Shown here in pieces: positions 8,781 to 16,612 of a DNA stretch of 16,870 bases. The number at the start of each line of letters is the position of its first letter. Within the stretch, counting starts at the first letter, position 1. The position numbers and the translations under genes are program-made. This stretch comes from Theodoxus fluviatilis (Eukaryota > Mollusca > Gastropoda > Cycloneritida > Neritidae), in contig JAWQFJ010028191.1 in NCBI GenBank assembly GCA_034096865.1, positions 1 to 16,870 on the forward strand. The letters run 5' to 3'. Below the pieces are notes generated by a model that worked only from the letters and a program-made list of their open reading frames with translations, ran no database searches and was not told the origin of the DNA.

Positions 8781-9686
8781 CAAAGATTATAGGTTACACA
8801 AAGATAGCTCATGCCGAGCTTTTGCTATATGAAGTTACAAGACGCTCGGAAACGCAGCGCACCAAGCGGGAATGAATATGGGTGAATCAAGGGAAGTAAT
8901 CACACCGCTTAGAAACATGTAAAAACTGCTTGTTTGTCGACGCGTTTCTGATGCGTTCCGATCATGTTTGTGAATAAATTTACGGTGTAATGTGTAATAA
9001 AATGATTTGCTGCAACAATGGGGGTGTTTTGGCTTTGTTTTTTGTAGCAGGCGTTGTGAAATCGAAATATTTGGTTCATCGAAATGGATGGTTCTGCGCA
9101 TGTCCGTGAGCCTATAGTCCGTTTAAACATTGCTCTCACGCCCGGAGAGGTATGCCAAAGATTTGGCCGCGTTAAAGCATGCAAAAATATTAATTAGATT
9201 AAAAACTAATCGAAAACAGTCATATTAGACTGTTTTAACGTATACTTTCGGCACAAAACCCACAGAAGATAAGTAAACAAACCTCACCGTATGTACCTAG
9301 GTGGCTAGCAGACGAACGCAATCGAACGGTAGCGTCTCCACTGACAGAGCAATGTTTAAACGGACTATAGGCTCACGGACATGCGCAGAACCATCCATTT
9401 CGATGAACCAAATATTTCGATTTCACAACGCCTGCTACAAAAAACAAAGCCAAAACAACCCCATTATTGCAGCAAATCATTTTATTACATTACACCGTAA
9501 ATTTATTCACAAACATGATCGGAACGCATCAGAAACGCGTCGACAAACAAGCAGTTTTTACATGTCTCTAAGCGGTGTGATTACTTCCCTTGATTCACCC
9601 ATATTCATTCCCGCTTGGGGCGCAACGTGTCTCGATCCTCACAACAATGAGCTAATGAACTATCTTTGTGTAACCTATAATCTTTG
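8781..9686. mobile_element. Element A: 906-bp foldback transposon
   Basis: Left arm 8781-9136 and right arm 9346-9686 are inverted copies, separated by about 209 bases. Termini are CAAAGATTATAGGTTACACA and its complement. From about 8867 to 9136 the arms differ by eye at roughly three substitutions and one 2-base indel; the outer part near 8810-8866 is more diverged. Flanking words CTATGAC at 8774-8780 and 9687-9693 are a 7-base target duplication. The spacer contains a smaller hairpin (AAACAGTC...GACTGTTT). No transposase is encoded; frames reading TIGSRTCAEPSISMN in both directions are the two arms of the same DNA. Superfamily unassigned. Confidence 0.85.
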
Positions 9687-9693
9687 CTATGAC

Positions 9694-10897
9694 CAAAGAA
9701 CATAGACATAAAGAAGCGTCACTCCGCGATTTTACGCAGGACGATATTTAGCCGGCGGTTTGCGTGAGTTACGTCCCTTGTTTTTGGTTGGATGGCAGGC
9801 GAAATCAATGCTTGGAGCGATTATGCTCTAGCTACCGATTTTCTAAGCCAGTGAGTCTCTCAAATTGACAATAAACTGATGACTGCTCTAGTGTTTAAAC
9901 TGCCAAGACTGAACCGACAGGCAAATGAAGACAACGAGTTTAGATCTGATAAGGTGGTCATTCAATGATCATAGTATACTATGTTTGGCCAGAAAACAAA
10001 ATTGAAACTGATGCATTAATTTCTTGTGAAAGGGTTGCCCTGTTAGTATTTGTGGGGGGTATAATTATGTCTAATGATCAGTGTTAAGCACATAGGCCAA
10101 CGTGTGAAAATATTCATGCCATTTCAACATCCGTTCATGAAAGGTAACCAGCGGTACGTACCTTCAAGCAAATTATTTTTAAATGTCCTCAGTTCTCAGG
10201 TGGGCACAGACTGAACACAGCACTAGAAAAAAAAATGCTCACGTTTATGAGACCAGCAGTGTGTTGCACGACGGAGTGTCCTAGCTTAGGAGCTAGCTTT
10301 TCGGTCCTAACGGAAATCTTCTCGTACCTGTGCTGCTGGCTTTGTTAAAAGTGTCTATAAAGTATAAATTGTATTGTGGTCGGCTTATAATAACGTTTTG
10401 TTAGCTGTGGACCATATAAATCGTGTCCATTATGACACTCCTAAAATAGGACCAGTCCTAATTCTGTCATGCAAGTCACTGTTGATCTATACCCCGAGAG
10501 GGTCTGTGGCGCAGTCGGTAGAGCTTCAGCCTCTAACGCGTCTGTCTCCAATGCCAGAGAATCTGACAGCTGTGGGTTCGCGCCCGCTCTGGACGAATCT
10601 TTGTGGCTTGAAGCTAACTGGTATGAGGCACCTGTGAAGGGCAGAGAATCCTATTCTTTCGGATGGGAGTCTAAACCGAGGCAGTCTACTCTGTGCCGCA
10701 CGCATACCACCATGCACCATCTACTCATGATCCAACCAAAGAACAAGTTCTTTCATCCAACCGAAAACAAGGGAAGTAAGCAAAAATTACTCAGTGACTG
10801 CGACGTAAAAAATACCTGTGACGTAAGCAAAATCTCGTCCTGCTTTTTTTACTATACAAGATACAGGAGTGACGCTTCTTTATGTCTATGTTCTTTG
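9694..10897. mobile_element. Element B: 1,204-bp inverted-repeat transposon adjacent to A
   Basis: The termini are inverted copies of CAAAGAACATAGACATAAAG, extending to 32 bases (through AAGCGTCACTCC). A further internal inverted match occurs between CCCTTGTTTTTGGTTGGATG near 9776 and its near-complement near 10762. CTATGAC flanks it at 9687-9693 and 10898-10904. It shares the CAAAGA terminus and the target word with element A, so the same or a related transposase probably moved both. No transposase frame is present. A tRNA-derived SINE lies inside at about 10492-10720. Confidence 0.85.
10492..10720 (+). mobile_element. tRNA-derived SINE inside element B
   Basis: An A box-like TGGCGCAGTCGG (10507-10518) and a B box-like GGTTCGCGCCC (10575-10585) are in the right order. 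They are farther apart than in most tRNAs and the T loop is one base short, so a working tRNA gene is unlikely. Downstream, CGGATGGGAGTCTAAACCGA (about 10660) resembles the conserved central domain shared by several metazoan tRNA-SINE families. The 3-prime end and target duplication are not resolved. Confidence 0.6.
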
Positions 10898-11003
10898 CTA
10901 TGACGTTAATGACGTCATTATCCGTGACCTAGATTGGAAACAGAGCAATGTTGCCTGCTACATGCTAGATGCTTTTTTATTCTGTTTTTGACGGTTATGC
11001 ATC
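10898..11003 (+). repeat. Flanking repeat, copy 1, right of element B
   Basis: Starts CTATGACGTTAATGACGTCA and continues ATTGGAAACAGAGCAATGTT up to TTCTGTTTTTGACGGTTA. It is a diverged direct copy of 11788-11890. The copy here is the DNA into which A and B inserted. It contains a TGACGTCA CRE-type palindrome. Confidence 0.6.
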
Positions 11004-11787
11004 CATGTAATCCTGTTGCCAGTCATGGCACTTTTACAGCAGACTCTTGTGACTGCTTTGGCCTAATCTTGGGCCAGTCCTGTGCTGAAACTCAAGCCCA
11101 GTATTACAGTGCACGTCCGCAGTCGCTGGCAGCGAGCAGTAGCCAGTATTGGCGTTGGAGGCTGTGGGGATTTGCACTCCGATAATGCCGACCAACAACG
11201 AGGTCGAACATGAACAGTTCGTATATTTAAATAAACCCAGATTCCTCCGTCCCAGGGATAGAACCACGGCACTGCGCCTCGCACATCGTCCAACCCCAAA
11301 GCATGCTCGCCCATCTCCGTTATACTGGGTGCAACATTGTGTCGGTAGCTTTGGTTCAATGTCTACGACGGGCCAAAGCAAAAAAGACAAAACATATTTA
11401 CAGGAATTTCCCAACCCTTCAAACTTGTTTAGAATAAACAGTTCGTGTCAATCATTTTCTACAACTACTATCAGAATTACTATCAGAATTCTACAAAACG
11501 CCGGCCTGCAAAAGGACGCTGGACATGCAATGAAGAAAAACTGGCAAACGCCAACTCCACCGGGTCCTACCATTGTCAATTCCACTGCCGTCCCACTGGT
11601 TACAGCATCGGGGAACATCGAAACGTGGAGTTAAGCAAGTAACCATTTACAAAAAGTATAATTTTACTTAATGTACTTCCTTACCTCTGAGGTTTCTTTC
11701 AAGCTGTTTTGACACTTTGGAGAGATCTCGATTTGGCGTAGCTTCTCAGTGCCGTTGCTCTGGAAGAATGATTTCCGACAGAAAGTA
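11004..11787. other. Unassigned stretch between flanking-repeat copies
   Basis: A plus-strand frame ending at TAA 11640-11642 reads RPAKGRWTCNEEKLANANST then GSYHCQFHCRPTGYSIGEHR. GSYxC and C..xGY are slightly reminiscent of an EGF-like module, but the cysteine spacing is wrong and no splice sites are clear. CCCAGGGATAGAACC at 11251 looks like an inverted tRNA B box, with no convincing A box at the right distance. TACTATCAGAAT is tandemly doubled near 11466-11491. No gene can be supported. Confidence 0.3.
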
Positions 11788-11890
11788 CTATGACGTTACT
11801 GAATGACGTCATCATCCTTGTCTTTGATTGGAGCAGCAAAATTGCCGGCCGAATGATGGGTAATTTTCGATCCTGTTTTTGCACGTTAGG
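11788..11890 (+). repeat. Flanking repeat, copy 2, apparently unoccupied target site
   Basis: AAGTACTATGACGTTACTGA here corresponds to the left flank of A (ACGTACTATGAC) joined directly to the right flank of B (CTATGACGTTAATGA). There is no element between them. The similarity continues for about 100 bases (TGACGTCAT, GATTGGA, CTGTTTTTG). It ends at the left border of element C. Confidence 0.6.
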
Positions 11891-12514
11891 GTCTATATAA
11901 AACGTGCATCGGCGCTATCGGCGCTATCGGCGACTATCGGCGCTATCGGCGACTATGGGCCCAGCTAAAGTTGAAACATAGTGGCTAGCTTATACTTATA
12001 GAACTCGTACTTACGTCAAATCGCCGTAGTTTGATGTTTAATTCGTCCGCTGAACGTTGCCAAGACTAATAAGATCGCCGTAGTTTGACTGTTTCCGAGA
12101 GTTACGTCCCTTCGTGATGCGGTCCGAAAGCTTAGTTGAATTTGTTTGGTTTTTGGCGACCCATGTGTCTCAAAATTGAGTAGAAGTATTTTGAGGGTAT
12201 TGGGATATCGAAACATCGTTTCCAGTGTCCCCATAAGTACCTTTTGGGGAAGGCCCAGAGGTTTTTTGAGAGCCCACCCAAGTGCACAAACTACGGCGAT
12301 CGCATTAGTCTTGGCAGCGTTCAGCGGACGAATTAAACATCAAACTACGGCGATTTGACGTAAGTACGAGTTCTATAAGTATAAGCTAGCCACTATGTTT
12401 CAACTTTAGCTGGGCCGATAGTCGCCGATAGCGCCGATAGTCGCCGATAGTCGCCGATAGCGCCGATAGTCGCCGATAGTCGCCGATAGCGCCGATAGCG
12501 CCGATGCACGTTTT
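11890..12514. mobile_element. Element C: 625-bp foldback transposon with subterminal repeats
   Basis: Arms 11890-12087 and about 12286-12514 are inverted copies starting GGTCTATATAAAACGTGCAT. Behind the termini lie tandem 10- to 11-base units (CGATAGTCGC, CGATAGCGC): about five on the left and about nine on the right. Inward, the arms share GGCCCAGCTAAAGTTGAAAC and the following 110 bases almost perfectly. The roughly 200-base spacer is unique and non-coding. No clear target duplication was found (flanks CACGTTAG and GTATAAAA). Subterminal repeats are typical transposase-binding regions in several DNA transposon groups, which is inference here. Confidence 0.8.
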
Positions 12515-12770
12515 ATATAGACCGTATAAAACGTGTTACTTCTTCATGCTTTAACTTCTGAGATTGTTGAAGCAGTCTCATGTCCTCCGTTGCCCTTTGA
12601 TCTGGCACGGTGCTACTGGGTGAGTTGCACATCGTTCCCTCTTGTCCTGTCGCGTCTTCTGCAGCTTGCACTCCTCTGCATCTCGCTAGTGTCACTCTCC
12701 CGCTTTCCACTCTTCCACAGCTCTTGCCGGGCGGTTTTTTAACGTTGGAGTGTCAATCATGTATGTCTGT
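12515..12770. other. Unassigned stretch, pyrimidine-rich
   Basis: The minus strand carries a 65-codon frame (12710 down to 12513) including VPDQRATEDMRLLQQSQKLK, preceded by an acceptor-like CTCACCCAG within it near 12630. It looks mildly protein-like but ends inside the terminus of element C and is not recognised. Confidence 0.2.
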
Positions 12771-12900
12771 TTCCTTCCTTCCTTCCTTCCTTCCTTCCTT
12801 CCTTCCTTCCTTCCTTCCTTCCTTCCTTCCTTCCTTCCTTCCTTCCTTCCTTCCTTCCTTCCTTCCTTCCTTCCTTCCTTCCTTCCTTCCTTCCTTCCTT
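12771..12900. repeat. TTCC microsatellite, about 32 units
   Basis: A perfect (TTCC)n run of about 130 bases. Frames reading FLPS repeats across it are artefacts. Confidence 0.98.
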
Positions 12901-13089
12901 ATTCTTTGTCTATTATTATATTTTCATTCATTCATTCTGGCTTTCTCTCTGTGGGGTTGGCTAATAATTGCTTACTTCGTTCCTTCCTTCTCTCCTGCCT
13001 TCGTTCCTTTTTTCCTTTTCCTTAAATTTTGCATATTTAACATGTAAAATTTTAACGTTACTGCATCGACTTTCGGCAGTGTTACTAGC
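12901..13089. other. T-rich spacer between microsatellites
   Basis: Short sequence with ATTC and TTCC remnants (TTCATTCATTCATT, GTTCCTTCC). Nothing else is seen. Confidence 0.5.
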
Positions 13090-13440
<351 letters not shown>

Positions 13441-13456
13441 ATGGCCCTTGACTGAG

Positions 13457-13592
13457 TCACTGGAACACCACCGATGATTTGACCAGTCTCGCCAACTTCT
13501 ATGGTCTCGTGCCACCCTCTCGACACTGCCGAGGGACGTCAGCTGATAGGGTGACGCGACCTGCCTATCTTCTTGCGCTTCTTGACTGTGAC
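13457..13592 (-). pseudogene. LINE ORF C-terminal remnant next to the triplet array
   Basis: Read on the minus strand with frame changes, the segment shows VKKRKKIGR, then SLGSVERVARDHRSWRD, then VKSSVVFQ followed by TGA (13459-13457). The order basic block, ARDR-like..WRD, VKSSVV, stop matches the end of a common animal LINE reverse-transcriptase protein. At least two frameshifts and an in-frame TGA make it non-functional. About 15 bases beyond the stop the TAG/ATG triplet array starts, as expected for a LINE with a short tandem-repeat tail. It is a different relic from the one at 6907-7311, where the closing motif is WRTLVSGLC. Assignment is by pattern memory and the segment is short. Confidence 0.45.
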
Positions 13593-13726
13593 AGGAGTCT
13601 TCGATGGGATGGACAGCAGCACAGATCATCCTGCCTGCCTCTTGTTTGCTGATGAGGTCTCTCTAGGAGTGGTGCTAATTCTTTCGGTAGCATCTCATCT
13701 CCATCGCCCCATTCTTTTTTCTGTAG
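13593..13726. other. Short unassigned stretch ending in an acceptor-like sequence
   Basis: It ends with ATTCTTTTTTCTGTAG, a good 3-prime splice-site lookalike, directly before the retroelement frame at 13727. No other feature is supported. Confidence 0.3.
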
Positions 13727-14878
13727 GCGTGCTGTGAGAGTCGGTCTTACAGGCATAGAGACAAAATCCTCCAACAAGATTCCTGGACACAGGCGACCCT
13801 CCCGGTAAGTCTCGGAGGTCTAGGCCTGCGGAGAAGCGAAGATCTGGCGCTTCCATGTTTCATCTCGTCCCTCCACGCCACCAGCTCTCTCGTCGACTCC
13901 GTCCTCTCCAGAACCGTTGGACTGGAGGAGACGGGTGAGCTGGAGGAAGCCATCAACACCTGGAGGTGGAAAAGCCAAACGGTGGAGGAACCAAACGAAG
14001 AAGACAGATGGAAGCAGAAAGCTTGGGATACCATCTCTTCCAAGCGAACCCTGGAGGACCTCCTTGCTCGGTCGAACCAGGTCTCAGCCGCGCGCATCCG
14101 AGCGGCAGCCCGAGCGGAAAGTGGAAGCTGGATCCACGCCATCCCAATCCCGTCCCTGGGGCTCCATCTGGACCGTGAGACCATAAGAATAGCCGTGGCT
14201 CAGAGGGCAGGGACACCAGTCTGCGAACCCCACCAATGCAGATGTGGAAGATCTATGGACGCCCTTGGACATCACGCCCTCTCCTGTCGGCTAAGCGCCG
14301 GCCGTTTCCCACGCCACTCTGCTTTGAACGACGTGGTGAGACGTGCCCTCCAGAGCGCTGGAATACCATCTGTCCTGGAACCAACCGGGCTCGACAGAGG
14401 CGACGGCAAGCGTCCAGATGGGATGACCATCTTCCCCTTCTCAAACGGCCGAAGCTTGGTCTGGGATGTGACGTGCGTTGATTCTTTCGCTCCTAGTAAC
14501 ATCATTTCCAGCGCCCTGCAACCGTCATCTGCAGCAGAGGCAGCGGAAGGGGCGAAGAGGACTAAATACCGCATCCTGGCCGAACGACATCGCTTTGAGC
14601 CCCTCGCCTTCGAGACCACCGGAGTCTTCGGACCATCAACACTCAAGACCATCGAGGAAATTGGACGAAGACTGAAGGGAGAGACGGGCGAGCCACGGGA
14701 GACCATGTGGCTCAAACAACGAATCGGGATGGCTATCCTCCGAGGCAATGCCTTCTGTGTCCTTGCCTCATCCAGATCGCGAGATGACTGCGGAGAGAGA
14801 CTGCGGGTTTGCAGGAAAGTGGGCATCACGTGCAGGAAGGAGATAGGATTGGGGGTGGGATGGGGAGTTGGGGTGTGA
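13727..14878 (+). pseudogene. Non-LTR retroelement protein, C-terminal part with CCHC and restriction-like endonuclease
   Basis: A 383-codon frame without stops runs from 13727 to TGA 14876-14878. Recognisable retroelement sequence starts near 13763 with KILQQDSWTQATLPVSLGGL. Counting from the first internal ATG (13982), WIHAIPIPSLGLHLD lies at 50-64, a CCHC cluster is formed by C86, C88, H97 and C102, RH...N at 111-116, E133, RPDG at 144-147 and WDV at 161-163. CCHC followed by RPD-x15-D is the arrangement seen in restriction-like endonucleases at the C-terminus of R2/NeSL-type LINEs, which nick the target DNA. YRILAERHRFEPLAFETTGV and QRIGMAILRGNAFCVLASS close the domain. The reverse-transcriptase domain is missing, so this is a 5-prime truncated copy. 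After about 14795 the frame runs into a palindromic repeat and is probably not native. Clade assignment is tentative. Confidence 0.7.
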
Positions 14879-15140
14879 TGGGGGGTTGAGGTGGGATGGG
14901 GGGTTAGGGTGGGATGGAGTTGGGATGGGGGGTTAGGGTGGGATGGGGGTGGAATGGAAGGTGGGGGTGGGTTGGACGGTGGGGGTAAGATGGACCGTGG
15001 GAGTGGGATGTCTGATGGGGGTGGCGATCGGGGGTGGGGGTGGGATGGATGGTGGGGGTGGGATATGATGGGGGATGGATGGGGGGTGGATGTAGGGTGG
15101 GATGACGAGTGGGGGGGGGGTAGGATGGGGGGTGGATTCA
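14845..15140 (+). repeat. G-rich satellite, left arm of the palindrome
   Basis: Irregular units such as GGGATGGGGGGTTAGGGTG. Runs of three or more G recur throughout, so G-quadruplex formation on this strand is plausible. Long frames across it on either strand are artefacts. Confidence 0.85.
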
Positions 15141-15554
15141 CGGTGCCCGGAAACTCCAGGTGACGTCACGGTGGCAAGGCGTAGTGGAGAGGCGAGGCAG
15201 AAGGGATAATTCAATGCGCCAGGAAGTTGAAATTTCTCTTCATTCCCTGCGGCCCCGGAGTGCCCCTCTCAAAGATGAGGCGCTGTTCAAAGGCTTTTCG
15301 GCGAGCTCTGGACTGGTTCTGTGGACGCAGGAGCGACATCTCCAATGCCAGGACCGACCTTCCCATGCCCCTCCACTTCCTCAGCGGCAATCACAGCCAG
15401 GCAGTTCCAGTTCCATCTTTGAGAGGGGCACTCCAGGGCCCATGAAAATGAACAGAAATCTCAACTACCTGGGACATTCAATCGTGCCTTCTGCCTCCCC
15501 TCTCCACCACTCCATACCACCGTGACGTCAGTAGGGGTTTCCGGGCGCCGGGAA

Positions 15555-15790
15555 TCCTCCCCATTCCACCCCCCTTCCCACCCGCCATTGAATTCCACCT
15601 TCCCCATTCCAGCCCTCATTCCAGCCCTCATTCGTACCCCCATCCCAACCCCCATTCCACCCCCCTCCCCCTTCCCACCCGCCATTCCACTCCACCTTCC
15701 CCATTCCAACCCCCATTCCAACCTCCATTCCAACCCTCATTTCAACCCCCATTCCAACCTCCAACCTCCAACCCCCATCCCCCATCCCAC
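15555..15790 (-). repeat. C-rich satellite, right arm of the palindrome
   Basis: Units such as CCCCCATTCCAACCTCCATT, the imperfect complement of the left-arm satellite. The right arm is more regular (CCATTCCA core) than the left. Confidence 0.85.
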
Positions 15791-15834
15791 CTTATCTCCT
15801 TCCTGCACGTGATGCCCACTTTCCCCCTAAACCC

Positions 15835-16429
15835 TCAGTGAGCAGTGATCACCACTTCCCCTGCCTCACTCATTCCACAGGATGAACCCGGAGTTGTTGT
15901 GCCTTTCCTCGCACTTGTCCATACATCATATAAACATTTCTTATCTTTATCTTATTTAATGTAAATACTTTTTTCACATATGTGTGTGATTTTTTTCTTG
16001 TTTGGTTGGGGATTTTTTGTCTTTGAAGGCTTCTAGCCGATGGCCAACATATTTTTCGTATCATGTTTGTGAAAGTATTTTTGCTTTATGTTCTCTTGCC
16101 ATTACTGAATGTGTGTGTGCACAGGGTATCCCCCTTGATCCTTCTTCCTTGAGGTGTTTTTCTTCGTTTCTGATCTGATCATGTCTAATCTTTTGTATAG
16201 CCAATCCCACCCAGTCTAATCTAATCTAATCAAATGGAGCAGGCCCTTAACGCCCAGCAGCCAGGGATGTCAGCTGGGGAGGGGGCCATGGAATGGCTTT
16301 GGCCCACTTATCCTTTTCATCTCATCCAATCCAATCTAATCCATTGAATATGAATGCAAATCTCGTTTCATCAACCCTCATACCCTTTCCCCACATGTTG
16401 CCTAACTGTCCGTTTTTGACCCTGGTCAG
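15835..16429. other. Unassigned, T-rich; probable intron upstream of the exon at 16430
   Basis: Contains TCTAATCTAATCTAATC at about 16214, following TTTTGTATAGCCAATCCC. This resembles the short-tandem 3-prime tail of a LINE and might be the end of the element at 13727. TCATCCAATCCAATCTAATCC repeats nearby at about 16322. A frame from ATG 16234 (MEQALNAQQPGMSAGEGAME) has no support beyond composition. The last part ends in GTTTTTGACCCTGGTCAG, a usable splice acceptor. Confidence 0.4.
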
Positions 16430-16574
16430 GGTTCCCCGGCAGCTGCCCACTGAGACCCAGGTGATCGTGTCCAAGAACGACTACAAGCGCGTCATCCGAC
16501 TTGCCCGTCACTACAGCAAGGAAGAGAAAGAAACCCTTCGCGCCAGGGAGCAGGCGGAAGCTGAGGCTCGCTAT
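16430..16574 (+). CDS. Internal exon of a coiled-coil protein, possibly ciliary (TPH-domain type)
   Basis: The 145-base exon lies between the acceptor TTTTTGACCCTGGTCAG and the donor GTACGT at 16575. It carries one base of a split codon plus 48 codons, ending on a codon boundary. The peptide reads VPRQLPTETQVIVSKNDYKR, VIRLARHYSKEEKETLRARE and QAEAEARY. Codons are G/C-rich at third positions, unlike the flanking DNA. The layout, a Pro-Thr-Glu lead, I/V-V-S, then an aromatic-Lys/Arg-hydrophobic helix and a Glu/Arg-rich coiled coil, resembles the region before the trichohyalin/plectin-homology domain in cilia and flagella proteins such as CFAP45 and CFAP210. These sit inside axonemal doublet microtubules. 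That identity is inference; the exon itself is better supported. The next exon lies beyond the window. Confidence 0.65.
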
Positions 16575-16612
16575 GTACGTGTTCTTGCTGTGTGGCGATG
16601 TCATTGTGGGGT

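Larger units (their letters stand above)
14805..15834. repeat. About 1-kb imperfect palindrome (foldback or inverted duplication)
   Basis: Outer arms: GGAAAGTGGGCATCACGTGC and the following AGGAAGGAGATA at 14814-14845 recur as complement at about 15794-15826. Middle arms: G-rich satellite 14845-15140 against C-rich satellite 15555-15790. Inner arms: 15141-15277 against 15414-15550, including CGGAAAC, TGACGTCACGGTGG, GGAGAGG.GAGGCAGAAGG and a 20-base exact stretch GGAGTGCCCCTCTCAAAGAT. The loop is about 136 bases. The outer left arm overlaps the end of the retroelement frame. No target duplication was found. Confidence 0.8.

Noticed and set aside
8835..9705. Frames encoding the same TIGSRTCAEPSISMN peptide on the minus strand and again on the plus strand
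   Set aside because: The duplication is explained by the inverted arms of element A, and the frames do not continue into a domain.
10492..10600. A functional tRNA gene
   Set aside because: The A and B boxes are too far apart, the T loop is short by one base, and no complete cloverleaf forms; a SINE fits better.
11240..11300. A second tRNA-derived sequence on the minus strand (GGTTCTATCCC)
   Set aside because: Only a B-box-like word is present; no A box at a suitable distance and no SINE body.
12421..12505. A CRISPR array in the regular CGATAGTCGC units or other tandem repeats
   Set aside because: Units are contiguous without spacers, belong to a transposon arm and the genome is eukaryotic.
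14272..15812. Pro/His-rich and Gly/Trp-rich frames over the satellite arms
   Set aside because: They follow the G-rich and C-rich satellite, overlap the retroelement frame on the opposite strand and lack protein features.
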